Positions 53,990 through 62,985 of a DNA stretch of 64,000 bases are shown piece by piece. How positions within the stretch are numbered: the first letter of the stretch is position 1; every line of letters begins with the position of its first letter. Source of the DNA: Acidiphilium sp. PA (lineage in GTDB: Bacteria; Pseudomonadota; Alphaproteobacteria; Acetobacterales; Acetobacteraceae); contig NZ_JAIMBY010000003.1 in assembly GCF_026191915.1 (NCBI RefSeq), positions 1-64,000 on the forward strand. Reading direction: 5' to 3'. The position numbers and the translations under genes are program-made. The notes under the pieces are model-generated. The model was not told the origin of the DNA. It saw only the letters and a list, made by a program, of their open reading frames with translations, and ran no database searches.

Positions 53990-54207
53990 GAATGCAACCC
54001 TTTCAGCATCGCGGCCGGCCCTTTGGCCACCGGTGCCGCGCTCATCGCTGCGGCCGGCGGTCGCAGCGCCGCCGCGAATCCCCAAACCAGCGCCAACACG
54101 CCCACCAGCACCAGCCCGCCGAACAGGATCGGCAGAAACGGTCGCCGCTCCTCATCCAAATGTGCTCCGTGTCCAGGCCCACCCGCGCCCGCGCCGATTT
54201 CAGCCAT
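53986..54207 (-). CDS. 73-residue single-span membrane protein in the place of Rieske
   Basis: The Gly/His-rich N-terminus (AGAGGPGHGAHLDEERR) precedes one membrane segment (PILFGGLVLVGVLALVWGFAAAL), then a Pro/Ala tail. It has no Cys, so it cannot be a Rieske protein. It is the first gene of the operon and overlaps the cytochrome b start by 4 bases (ATGA). It is probably a small subunit or assembly factor. I recognise no family. Confidence 0.7.
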   Translation of the reverse strand: MAEIGAGAGGPGHGAHLDEERRPFLPILFGGLVLVGVLALVWGFAAALRPPAAAMSAAPVAKGPAAMLKGLHS

Positions 54208-54309
54208 CGATACCCTCGTTCATTCCATTGTATTGCGCCGCGATAGCTCCTCGCATGACCCCAAACGGCCGAAATTTCAATACCGCGCGAATCGGCTATA
54301 ACGGCAGGC

Positions 54310-55203
54310 ATGACCGCAGCACGCCCCGCCATCCCCCACGAATCCCTCAAACCCGCCGCCGCGGCCTGGTTCGCCGAACTGCGCAACCGCATCTGCGCCG
54401 CCTTCGAATCGATCGAAGCCGACTATGCCGGCCCCTTGGCCGACCGCCCCGCCGGCCGCTTCACCATCACGCCCTGGACGCGCGAGCCCGACGGCAGAAA
54501 CCACCTCGAAGGTGGCGGCGAAATGGGCGTCATGCGCGGCCGTGTATTCGAAAAAGTCGGTGTCAACATCTCGATCGTCGGCGGCACCTTCAGCCCCGAA
54601 TTCGCAAAATCCATCCCCGGCGCCGCGGAAGACCCCCGCTTCTGGGCGGCCGGTATCAGCCTGGTTTCGCACATGCACAGCCCGCGCGTGCCCGCCGCCC
54701 ACATGAACACCCGCATGATCGTCACCTCCAAAGGCTGGTTCGGCGGCGGCGGCGACCTTACCCCCCTCCAGCCCGGCACCGAAGCCGCCCGGTCCGATGC
54801 CGCCACCTTCCACGCCGCTTTCCAGCACGCTTGCGATGCCCACAACCCCGAATATTATCCAAAATTCAAAAAATGGTGCGACGAGTACTTCTTCCTTCCC
54901 CACCGCAACGAAACCCGCGGTGCCGGCGGTATTTTCTACGACTATCTCGAATCCAACCCCGAAGCCGATTTCGCCTTCACGCGTGACGTCGGCCTGGCCT
55001 TCCTGCAATCCTACCCCACCATCATCCGCCGCCGCATGAACGAGGCCTGGACCGCCGAAGAACGCGAAGCCCAACTCATCCGCCGCGGCCGCTACGTCGA
55101 ATTCAACCTCCTCTACGATCGCGGCACCACCTTCGGCCTTAAAACCGGCGGCAACACCGAAGCCATCCTCATGAGCATGCCACCCGAGGTGAAGTGGCCT
55201 TAG
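54310..55203 (+). CDS. hemF: Oxygen-dependent coproporphyrinogen III oxidase, C-terminally truncated
   Basis: The 297-residue protein has the HemF core: [27 protein letters not shown] (in part), [18 protein letters not shown] (catalytic His), [34 protein letters not shown] (in part) and [18 protein letters not shown]. Normal HemF continues about 24 residues past this SMPPxVxW motif. Here the frame ends in Pro and a TAG directly where IS630 remnant sequence begins. It oxidises coproporphyrinogen III to protoporphyrinogen IX with O2. Whether the truncated enzyme works is uncertain. It is divergent from the cytochrome operon. Confidence 0.88.
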   Translation: MTAARPAIPHESLKPAAAAWFAELRNRICAAFESIEADYAGPLADRPAGRFTITPWTREPDGRNHLEGGGEMGVMRGRVFEKVGVNISIVGGTFSPEFAKSIPGAAEDPRFWAAGISLVSHMHSPRVPAAHMNTRMIVTSKGWFGGGGDLTPLQPGTEAARSDAATFHAAFQHACDAHNPEYYPKFKKWCDEYFFLPHRNETRGAGGIFYDYLESNPEADFAFTRDVGLAFLQSYPTIIRRRMNEAWTAEEREAQLIRRGRYVEFNLLYDRGTTFGLKTGGNTEAILMSMPPEVKWP

Positions 55204-55995
55204 TTTAGGGGCGGAAAGGTTGAGAAAGTCCCTATTGGCATAAACCGTCTCCGGCCAGAGCTCGGCGAAGACGTGGTCGATGGGATTGAGCTCGCGGCCA
55301 TAGGGCGGCAATACCGGCAGCGTGGTACGTTTGGCGTGAGTGACGCCATTAATGGCGGGTTTTTTGTGGCTGGATGTATTGCACCACGATGTTGCCCGGC
55401 CTGACCGTTGGGCATAGCTGCCGTTTGATCCAGATGGTGCAACTAGCAAGGTTGATCGGCTGTCCGAAAACGAACGGCGCATCGACCCGATCGCAGCATG
55501 ATGATGCGCTGAAAATCATCGTGTTACAGTGGCCATAAGGCACCTTTGCATTCAGACGCTGCCCGGCCACACCCAGCCGGGCGAGGGCGCCATATTGTTT
55601 TTGCCCAGGTCTCATCGACAAAAATCAAAACTGCCGGATCAACCCGCTTTTGATATTTTTGCCACCGCTCGCGATGTCGTGCGACCCTGGAGGGCGCGGC
55701 TCCGCCGGCAGAACACCTTTGCATAAAGCGAAGCCATTCCTGGTGAACAAAGCGCCAGAGCCTAACATAGTCCACGTTCACGCCAAATTTGGCGGACAGT
55801 TCTGTGACAAGCCCGCGAAGCGTACAGTCAGGCGCGGCCTGGGCAATCAGTCAGGCGCGCACCGTACAGGTTAATATACGAGGCTTGCGGCCATCGATTT
55901 GTGAGGGCGCAACACTGCCGATCTCGCGCTGGTGGCCGCACCAAAAACGCGTTCACGTAAGTCCATCGAATAGGACTTCGCCACCCAGTGCGGGT
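55200..55995 (-). pseudogene. Decayed IS630-family transposase
   Basis: On the minus strand, pieces of one IS630 transposase appear in order but in different frames. These are SYSMDLRERVF (about 55975-55945), VRLWRFVHQEW, LIFVDETWAKT (first catalytic Asp), DRVDAPFVFGQPIN and LNPIDHVFAELWP (near 55250). The second catalytic Asp region reads VVQYI in place of the usual VVMDN, so the element is dead. Several frameshifts and stops separate the pieces. It has removed the end of hemF. Terminal repeats could not be recognised. Confidence 0.8.
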
Positions 55996-56163
55996 TTCGA
56001 AATCCAGGAGTGAGCTTGAATTACCGTTCAAACCACGCCCGAATCCCCCCAATCGAACCAGATCGAGGTCATCGTGCTCTGGTGGGTCCAAAGCAGAGCC
56101 GCCGGTTCCACTCACGGAAGTGCCCGCCGCGCCCGGCACTTAGCCGCTCGTCCCCGCAGCGGG

Positions 56164-57627
56164 TCATGCAACGTCTTGAAAGCCTGGGGAGGTGCTGAGT
56201 GCGGGCGCCGTGGTCAGTTTGGCGATGTCAGGGGTGGGGCGGGCGAGGTTTGGGTTATCGGCGCACAAGGTTTCAATCGCGCTGGCCACGGCAAGAGTTC
56301 TGGCATCGGTATGGCGGGCGGTGATGATTTGTACGCCGAACGGCATGCCATCGGCATCGCGCCCCAGTGGCAGCGACAGCGAGGGGTGGCCGGTCAGTGT
56401 TACGGCGTAGGCCAGGGCCAACCAGTGATAGTAGGATTGGGTTGCGACGCCGTCGATCTGGGCGGGGAACAATTCGCTCCAGGGGCGTGGCGTGATGGTT
56501 ACGCTGGGTGCGATCAACACGTCGTATTGGCCGAAAAACTGTTGCCATGCCTGGTACATCCGGGTCTGGATCACCATTGCCCGCGCGACATCGGTCGCGC
56601 TGTAGCGCAAGCCCTCCTCGACATTGGTGCGCACGTTCGGCCCCAGCCGATCCGGGTTGGTGTGGTAGGTCGCACCGAATCCGGCGAGGAAATTGACAGC
56701 CCGTAGAATGGCGAAGGCCTCATCCGCGCCGGCGCAATCGGGTGTTGCGGCCTCGGCTGCGCCGAAGAGCGGCGCCAGCAGGGCCGTCTTGGCAGCGAAG
56801 GCCTCGCGGACCGCCTTTGCAGTCGGCGCGAAACCGAAATCCGGCGTGAACGCAACGCGCAGCGTGCCGAGGTCGACCGCTTGCCGTTGCAGCGCTGCGT
56901 CGGGAAACGCCAGCATGTCACGCGTGTCGTAATGCGTGATTGCGCCGAGCATCAAAGCCAGATCCGGCACGTTACGCGCCATTGGCCCCAGGACCGACAG
57001 GGCGGATGAGCCGAGCAGCCGTTTTTCGGACGGCACCAGCCCCGCCGAAGGCCGCATGCCGACGATGCCGCAGAACGAGGCCGGGTTGCGCAAGCTGCCG
57101 CCCATGTCCGAACCGGTCGCGAGCGGCACCATTCCAGTCGCCAGCGCCACCGCCGATCCACCGGATGAACCGGCCGCCGATTTCATCGGATCGAACGGGT
57201 TCCCGGTCGCGCCATAGACGGCATTGCGCGTATTGGCACCGGCACCGAACTCCGGCGTGTTAGTCTTGCCCAGCACGATGCCGCCGGCCCGGCGGATATT
57301 TGCCACCAGTTGCTGATCCGCCTTCGGCACATGATCGCGGAACATTACGCTGCCGTAGGTGGTGCGCAACCCTTCGGTGTCTTCGAGGTCCTTTACGCCG
57401 ATCGGCAGGCCGTGCAGCGGACCGATCGCTCCGCCCGCCATGACCGCTGCCGCGGCCGCGATCGCCGCCGACCGGGCACGCTCGAAATCGCGCGCGACCA
57501 TTGCGTTCACCGCGTGATCAACCGCCTCGATCCGCGCGATGCAACTGTCCACAAGCTCAACCGGCGAAAGCCGCCGCCCGCCGATCAGGTGCCGCGCTTC
57601 GGTCGCTGTCAGGTCACACGCTTGCAT
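56164..57627 (-). CDS. Amidase-signature family hydrolase (second copy)
   Basis: The 487-residue protein has the full amidase triad: Lys79 (IGVKD), cis-Ser154 (AGSSGG) and nucleophile Ser178 (DMGGSLRNP). It ends in a low-complexity TTAPALSTSPG tail. It is distinct in sequence from the amidase at 48.2 kb and has no transporter next to it. It lies between two blocks of decayed mobile elements. Substrate unknown. ATG 57627 is preferred. Confidence 0.87.
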   Translation of the reverse strand: MQACDLTATEARHLIGGRRLSPVELVDSCIARIEAVDHAVNAMVARDFERARSAAIAAAAAVMAGGAIGPLHGLPIGVKDLEDTEGLRTTYGSVMFRDHVPKADQQLVANIRRAGGIVLGKTNTPEFGAGANTRNAVYGATGNPFDPMKSAAGSSGGSAVALATGMVPLATGSDMGGSLRNPASFCGIVGMRPSAGLVPSEKRLLGSSALSVLGPMARNVPDLALMLGAITHYDTRDMLAFPDAALQRQAVDLGTLRVAFTPDFGFAPTAKAVREAFAAKTALLAPLFGAAEAATPDCAGADEAFAILRAVNFLAGFGATYHTNPDRLGPNVRTNVEEGLRYSATDVARAMVIQTRMYQAWQQFFGQYDVLIAPSVTITPRPWSELFPAQIDGVATQSYYHWLALAYAVTLTGHPSLSLPLGRDADGMPFGVQIITARHTDARTLAVASAIETLCADNPNLARPTPDIAKLTTAPALSTSPGFQDVA

Positions 57628-57959
57628 GGATAAGTCCTCGGTTGGGTGATGAAGAAGACCAGAGGCTCTGCCCCTTGACCCCGCCAGAGGCGGAGTCTTT
57701 AAGTTCCGTCAGAGCATGAACGAAAACGATAGTTAAACGATTTCAGTGTGTTGTCATTCAGTCGGTCTCAACAACGGAGGGATTCACGATGGCCTCGATG
57801 AAAACCGCTCGCAAGCGATACTGCCGGGTCGAGCTTCGCTATGCAAGCAATCTCACCAACGCGGATTAGTCATTGCCCGATCGGTTCATGCCGGCGCCAT
57901 GCGCTGGGGCGTGTCGTCAATTGAGGCAGATGGCTATAAAGGCCGAGTAGAGGGCGGCG

Positions 57960-58115
57960 GGGAAGTTTCGGGCCGTTTTGCCGGCGGCGTGCGGCAGTTC
58001 GATAACGCTGCCGTTCCACGAACAGGCGATTAGCCGCCGCCCTGACACGACATGGCCCTCCAGGCCCGGCAGCGGATCGCGAATGCGGTCCCATTGCTCA
58101 TCACGCAGGGCGTCG
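57960..58115 (-). pseudogene. IS5-family transposase N-terminal fragment
   Basis: The minus strand reads ALRDEQWDRIRDPLPG at about 58113-58065, then in another frame AANRLFVE (58040-58013) and a degenerate continuation. The D-E-Q-W and (A)DNRLFVE motifs are the N-terminal signature of IS5-family transposases. Frameshift and loss of the catalytic part make it a remnant. Confidence 0.65.
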
Positions 58116-58254
58116 CGGCGCTCGGGTCAACCTGGGCATTGGTTGACCGGCCCGCAATCACGCCAGCGCTTTCATGGGAATCCCCTGAATGACGCCACGC
58201 CCTGGCTCCCGCAAGGCTGAGCAACAGACTTGCAGCCTTCAAGAGACCTTTTGA

Positions 58255-58480
58255 TCAACTGCGCGGTTGCGGATCAGACCTGGCGCTTTTTGCTTCGGCG
58301 AGCACACGATCGAACATGGCCGCAAAAATGTGCGTATCGCCCGGCCAGCGCGCCGAGATATATTTACCGTAGCGCACCACCCACGCGGGGGCTTCATCGC
58401 GCAATCTGTCGCGGGGCAGCTCAGTCGTCTTTTTCGCCAACGCGGGTGCGCCCTTCGGAACAGCGATAAAATCGCCCGCA
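58255..58480 (-). pseudogene. C-terminal fragment of a DJ-1/PfpI-type glutamine amidotransferase-like protein
   Basis: The minus strand reads ASAGDFIAVPKGAP, then DEAPAWVVRYGKYISARWPG and DTHIFAAMFDRVLAE before the stop at 58255. The AWVVR-G-YxSARWPGDxHxFA ending is typical of a group of DJ-1/PfpI family proteins. The upstream part, including the nucleophilic Cys elbow, is not recognisable, so only the 3' end of a gene is left. Confidence 0.55.
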
Positions 58481-58624
58481 CTCGCGAGCGCGCGCAAACA
58501 CGGGCGCGACGTCGTCGACCAGAGTCGTTCGCGGCTGCCCAAACTCGCCGGCCCATTCGATGAAGCCGAAGCCGATGTGCGCGCCGACATGGACTCCCCC
58601 CCCCGGCACCGGGCCAAAATCCAT

Positions 58625-58790
58625 TCAGCCGACGCGTTGTACAGGTTAAATGGCGAAATCAAACCCCGCGCCGATGCCGTTAGAATCGCCTCCAACGCAG
58701 CCCCCGTCGTCAGGCTTATCGGAGCGCTTTTGCTCGAACAAAACGAGGAATGGGCGGAGCTGGCGAAGGTTTTAACGGTGAAGCCGGTGG
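58625..58790 (+). pseudogene. IS256-family transposase C-terminal fragment
   Basis: The plus strand reads ALYRLNGEIKPRADAVRIAS followed by AAPVVRLIGALLLEQNEEW. This matches the C-terminus of IS256-family transposases (LERLNGEIKRR-D-VGIFPN...RLVGA-LLEQN-EW). The rest of the gene is absent. No terminal repeat was found. Confidence 0.75.
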
Positions 58791-58900
58791 AAAGCCAGCG
58801 GAGGGAAAATAGGACGCCCGACACATGACACGGGAAACCACCTCCGTCGCTGGAATGGCTCCGTAGAGATAGCCCCTCGCCTCACTTGCTTTTCAACTCA

Positions 58901-60103
58901 TCAAGCCCGCAACAGCCCCCCCATGGGGGGCGCGTCGCTGCTGTTGGGAAACACGCGGGCGAGGGCGGCGGGCGTGAGGTGGAACTGGGCCTGGATGACG
59001 CCTTTGGCGAGGCTGCGGATGTCGGCGGTGGGGGCAAGGTCGCGGTTCTGGAAGAGTTTGGTGGGGTTGAGGCCGGGCCAGGTGGTGCGGATTTTGCCGC
59101 CGGCGACGCGGCCGCCGGCAAGGAAGGCGACGGTTGCGGTACCATGATCGGTACCGTGGGTGCCGTTGATGCGGGCGGTGCGGCCGAACTCGGTCATGAC
59201 CAGGATCGTGGTGCTGGCCCAGGCCGGGCCCAGGGCGGTGCGCAGGGTTGCGATACCGGCATCGAGATCGGCGAGCGGGGCGTGGAGCAGGTTCATCTGG
59301 TTGCCGTGGGTATCCCAGCCTTCGAGCTGGAAGGCGGCGATGCGCGGGCCGCCGGGGGCGGCGAGCAAGGTGCCAGCGGCGCGCGCAAGGGTGGGGAAGC
59401 CGTGGGCCTGGGGAGGCGGCGCCATGGTGTGGTCGGTATCGTCATCCATGGATGGAGCATCGAGGGTGGCGTGATCGAAGCGGGCGGCGCGCAGACCTTC
59501 CGCGATGGCGGGGCCGAATGCCGGATCGGGCCGGTTGAGGGCGGCGATATTGGCGTAGAGCGCGGGTGAGGGTTTGGCGAAGCCGGCCGGGGCGTAGGAG
59601 GCGACAGGCGTGGCGCCGCGCAACAGTAAGGGCATGCCCATACCGACCGCGAGGCCTTGGCCGGTGACGCCGCCAGACGGAAGTTCCGCGATCAGGCGGT
59701 TGAGCCAGCCGGAGGTGATGCCGACCTGATCGATGCCGGTCTGCAGGAAGTCCTGGGCTTCGAAATGACTGCGCGTGCGGTAGGGGCCGGCGATGGCGTG
59801 GACCGGCAGGACTTCGTTTTTCTGATAGAGCGCGTGCAGGTTTTTCAGCGCGGGGTGGAAGGCGAAGAAACCGCCGAGGTCGAGCAGGGCGGATTGCGGC
59901 GGCACCAGGGCGGCGCGCAGGGATTGCAGGTTGGGATCGCCGTAGGGCACGACGGCGGCCATGCCATCGAGCGCGCCGCGCAGCAGCACGACGACGAGGC
60001 GTTGCTCGGTCGGGGCACTGGCGAGGGCGAGTTTGGCGCGGCCGGCGGCGGCGATCGTGGCGAGGCCGAGCAGGCTGGCGCGGCGGGTGAGGGCGATGTT
60101 CAT
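58901..60103 (-). CDS. DUF1501-domain protein
   Basis: The 400-residue protein has a Tat-like N-terminus (TRRASLLGLATIAAA), then LVVVLLRGALDGMAAVVPYGDPN (in part), SHFEAQDFLQTG, GWDTHGNQ, VMTEFGRTARINGTHGTDHGTAT (in part) and FLAGGRVAGG. This is the DUF1501 signature, related to the alkaline phosphatase/sulfatase fold. Proteins of this family are exported and nearly always paired with a DUF1800 gene. Its exact function is not known. The DUF1800 gene precedes it by 6 bases. Confidence 0.88.
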   Translation of the reverse strand: MNIALTRRASLLGLATIAAAGRAKLALASAPTEQRLVVVLLRGALDGMAAVVPYGDPNLQSLRAALVPPQSALLDLGGFFAFHPALKNLHALYQKNEVLPVHAIAGPYRTRSHFEAQDFLQTGIDQVGITSGWLNRLIAELPSGGVTGQGLAVGMGMPLLLRGATPVASYAPAGFAKPSPALYANIAALNRPDPAFGPAIAEGLRAARFDHATLDAPSMDDDTDHTMAPPPQAHGFPTLARAAGTLLAAPGGPRIAAFQLEGWDTHGNQMNLLHAPLADLDAGIATLRTALGPAWASTTILVMTEFGRTARINGTHGTDHGTATVAFLAGGRVAGGKIRTTWPGLNPTKLFQNRDLAPTADIRSLAKGVIQAQFHLTPAALARVFPNSSDAPPMGGLLRA

Positions 60104-60109
60104 CGCAAC

Positions 60110-61441
60110 CTATCTCCTTTGGAATTCGGGGGCGGCGAACAGCATGGCCAAGGCTTCGCGCGGCGAGCCGGCGGTGGCGATGGCGGTTTCGGTGGCCGGG
60201 CGCAGCAGGGGGCCGAGCGTTGAGCGGGCAATATCCATCGGTGGCGTGCTGTTGGCGCGGGCGGCGGCGGTGAAGCCGAAATCGACCCGGGCGAGCACCG
60301 CGTCCGACCCGGTCCAGTCGGCCCCGTGATCGGACCAGCCGTTCGGCAGCGGGGCGGCCCAGAGCGGTTGGCCGAGTTTGCGGAGCGTGCCGAGGTAAAA
60401 GCCGACCGGGGCGTTGGTGATGCGGGCGGCGCGGGCGAGCGAGATCGTGTAGTCGAATGGTGTTTTGATTTTGGTGAGCGGCTGCCAGGCGGCGGGCAGG
60501 TCGATCAAAGCGGCGGAGGCGGCGCCGAGGTCGCCTTTGGTGTCGGTGAGGACTGCGGCGAGGTGGTCGACCGTGGCCTGGGGCGGATGATCGCCGCAGA
60601 AATGCCAGGCGAGTTTCGTCGCGAGGGATTGGTAGGTGGTGGGGTGGGTGGCCAGGAAGCGCAGTGCCGCGATGCCGCCTGCCTCGCCGGGCGGGAATTG
60701 ATGACCGAGCACGGTTTGCGGGCCGGGTTCGTGCGCGAAGGGGCGGAACATGAACCCGGTCGGTTGGTTTTGCGGGTTGACCGACCAGCCGGTGAGCAGC
60801 TTGGCCATGTTGGTCACGTCGGTCTGGGTGTAACGGGCGCGCAGGCTCACGGTGTGGAGTTCCATGCATTCGCGGCCGAGGTTCTCGTTCAGGCCCCGAT
60901 GAAAGCGCAGGCCGGCGCGGCTGTTCGGGCCGACCGAGAAAGCGTTGGCGAGGTAGAGCAGCATGGCGGGATGGCGTTCGGCGGCGAGCACCATGTCGGT
61001 GAAGTTGCCGGTTACGTGCGGGCGGATCGCTTCACGCATGAACGGGCCGACCAGGGCTTCGACGCCGCCCTGGCGGATCGAGGTGGTGAAGTGATTGGCC
61101 CAGAACCAGACCAGGCGTTCGCGGAACGGGGCGGATGTGTTGATCGTCCAGTCGAGCTGGGCCTTGGCATCGCCGAGGAACATCGCGCGGCTTAGCGGTT
61201 TGAAATTGCCCTTGAGGGGTTTGCCGGCGGCGAGGATGCGCTTGCGTTGCACCGCGTCCGTGCGGCGGGCTTGCAGCGCATCCGCCCCGCTGGGCAGGTT
61301 GGCGAAGGAAGGGTCGGCGAGGGCCGGGTCCGGCCCCTTGAGCTGGGCGTGCAGCCAGTCGCGCGGATTGGTGCTGGCCGGCGCAGTGCCGCCGGCACCG
61401 AAGCCGAAGCGGATCATGGCGTGGGTGATGTCGCTGTCCAT
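60110..61441 (-). CDS. DUF1800-domain protein
   Basis: The 443-residue helical protein has RFGFGAG near the start, FRERLVWFWANHFTTSI, HPAMLLYLANAFSVGPNSRAG (in part), GLNENLGRECMELHTVS, TDVTNMAKLLTGWSVN and KLAWHFCGDHPPQ. These are the DUF1800 landmarks. No obvious signal peptide is seen. It forms a two-gene unit with DUF1501. Confidence 0.9.
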   Translation of the reverse strand: MDSDITHAMIRFGFGAGGTAPASTNPRDWLHAQLKGPDPALADPSFANLPSGADALQARRTDAVQRKRILAAGKPLKGNFKPLSRAMFLGDAKAQLDWTINTSAPFRERLVWFWANHFTTSIRQGGVEALVGPFMREAIRPHVTGNFTDMVLAAERHPAMLLYLANAFSVGPNSRAGLRFHRGLNENLGRECMELHTVSLRARYTQTDVTNMAKLLTGWSVNPQNQPTGFMFRPFAHEPGPQTVLGHQFPPGEAGGIAALRFLATHPTTYQSLATKLAWHFCGDHPPQATVDHLAAVLTDTKGDLGAASAALIDLPAAWQPLTKIKTPFDYTISLARAARITNAPVGFYLGTLRKLGQPLWAAPLPNGWSDHGADWTGSDAVLARVDFGFTAAARANSTPPMDIARSTLGPLLRPATETAIATAGSPREALAMLFAAPEFQRR

Positions 61442-61619
61442 GGGAGACGCCTAGCACTCGGGTGCGTAGCGAAGTGTTGCAAACTGCGACCGTGCCGTAT
61501 CATCCGCATCGGGTCGTTGACCGCTGGGGAATTTTCCGTCCCGACTTTGAAAGAAGACGGTCTTTGTAAACTTTTCCGAGTCTTTATCAGACGGTACGGA
61601 CAATGATACGAGCTAGCGC

Positions 61620-61988
61620 ATGACGATTGCCCTGGTTTTCCTGCTCCTGGCCGCCGCACTGGGCGGGTATTTGTCGATTGGCTATCTGCGCGGCACACCG
61701 CCGCCGGCCGCGGGGTGGATGTTGGGCCTGGTGCATGGCGTGGTAGGTGCCGCCGGGCTGTTGGAGCTGGTGATCGGGCTCGATCGGCATCCGCCACCGG
61801 CGGCGGATGGGGTGGCGGGGTTTGGCGTCGGCGCGGAAGCGTTGCTCGGGCTTGCGATTTTGCTGGGGCTGCTGGTGATCATGGCGGCGTGGCGGGGCAA
61901 GCGTTTGTCGGGCGTGGTGATTGGCGCACATGCGAGCGTGGCGATCACGGCGATCGTGCTGGTGTCAGCGATCGTGGCCCTGGGCTGA
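61620..61988 (+). CDS. Small integral membrane protein, unknown function
   Basis: The 122-residue protein has four hydrophobic segments (about 3-23, 33-52, 71-89 and 98-120) separated by short Pro/Gly-rich loops. It resembles small uncharacterised membrane proteins of Acetobacteraceae. No conserved motif is evident. It converges with the fatty acid hydroxylase gene, with 37 bases between the stops. Confidence 0.65.
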   Translation: MTIALVFLLLAAALGGYLSIGYLRGTPPPAAGWMLGLVHGVVGAAGLLELVIGLDRHPPPAADGVAGFGVGAEALLGLAILLGLLVIMAAWRGKRLSGVVIGAHASVAITAIVLVSAIVALG

Positions 61989-62025
61989 GGTCTGCGGCGC
62001 GGCTTTGAGGCGAAGCGCTGCTGGC

Positions 62026-62985
62026 TTATCCGCGCAATGCCCGAACGGTGTGGGCGATGCCCGACCATTGCTGGGCCAGATAAGTCCCAGTGGCCATGGC
62101 TTCGGGGGCGGTCGGATCGCCGGTGGGCGTTGGAGGCCGGGCGAAGTCGGCGGTTTTGAAGATGATATCCCAGAGCGGGAAGACGGCGCCGTAGTTGCAG
62201 GATTTCTGGCCGGCGGCGAGGATGCCGTGGTGGGTGCGGTGAAAGCGTGGCGAGACGAGCAGGCGATCGCCGATTTTACCGAAAGACAATGTCGTGTTGG
62301 CGTGGCTGAGGCTTTCGACGAAGCGCAGCATCAGGATCAGCAGCGGGAACTGCAGGGGTGGGATGCCGATCAACAGGCCGATGAGCATGAACCAGAGGAA
62401 GCTCAGGACTTCATCGATGACGTGGTTCCGGTCGTCGGACCAGAAGGTCATCTGGCGCTGGGCGTGATGGACCGCGTGGAGCGCGTACCAGATCGAGAAC
62501 CGGTGCGAGAGACGGTGGCGCCAGTAATCGGTGAAATCGAGGATGAGGGCGTAGAGCGCGAAGGTGACGACGGGGTGGCCGAACAAGGCCGGGATGATGG
62601 TTTCGAGCATCGGCGGCACATAGCCGCGGTCCGCGAGGAAGCCATCGAGTTGAACCTGGGCGGCGTAGAACAGCACGAAGGTCATGATGGGAAGGACGCC
62701 GACACGCGCGAGGAAGGTATAGAACACGTCGACCAGGACGGGTTTGCTCGTGGTCCAGCGTTCCAGCGGGTGGAAGCGTTCGAGCGGGACGCAGACGGCG
62801 TAGGCGAGGATCATCTGCGTGATGCCGTAGACCGCAACGAGGGTCCAGCCGAAGGACAACTCGCTCCATTGCATGAGACCGGCGCGGTAGAGGAGGGGCA
62901 GGACGGCGGTTTGCTCGATCCAGCCCGCGACGTCGTTGAACGGGTGGGCGGGTACGTGCGAGAGAACCTGTGCCATCATTTGCAT
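62026..62985 (-). CDS. Fatty acid hydroxylase / sterol desaturase family protein
   Basis: The 319-residue membrane protein has the di-iron histidine clusters HRLSH (157-161), HAVHH (170-174) and HRTHH (about 250), plus LSHAN. Several membrane segments lie before and between them. Family members hydroxylate or desaturate membrane lipids with O2. The ATG at 62985 shares its last base with the stop of the upstream beta-propeller gene (TGATG), so the two are coupled. The substrate is open; hopanoids or fatty acids are possible. Confidence 0.85.
   Translation of the reverse strand: MQMMAQVLSHVPAHPFNDVAGWIEQTAVLPLLYRAGLMQWSELSFGWTLVAVYGITQMILAYAVCVPLERFHPLERWTTSKPVLVDVFYTFLARVGVLPIMTFVLFYAAQVQLDGFLADRGYVPPMLETIIPALFGHPVVTFALYALILDFTDYWRHRLSHRFSIWYALHAVHHAQRQMTFWSDDRNHVIDEVLSFLWFMLIGLLIGIPPLQFPLLILMLRFVESLSHANTTLSFGKIGDRLLVSPRFHRTHHGILAAGQKSCNYGAVFPLWDIIFKTADFARPPTPTGDPTAPEAMATGTYLAQQWSGIAHTVRALRG

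Larger units (their letters stand above)
57628..58900. other. Gene-free stretch with mobile-element and gene fragments
   Basis: About 1.27 kb without an intact gene. It contains, in order, a GC-rich palindromic sequence (CTCTGCCCCTTGACCCCGCC, 57663-57682), an IS5-family fragment, a fragment of a DJ-1/PfpI-type protein and an IS256-family fragment. The remainder shows no recognisable coding or structured feature. Confidence 0.6.
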
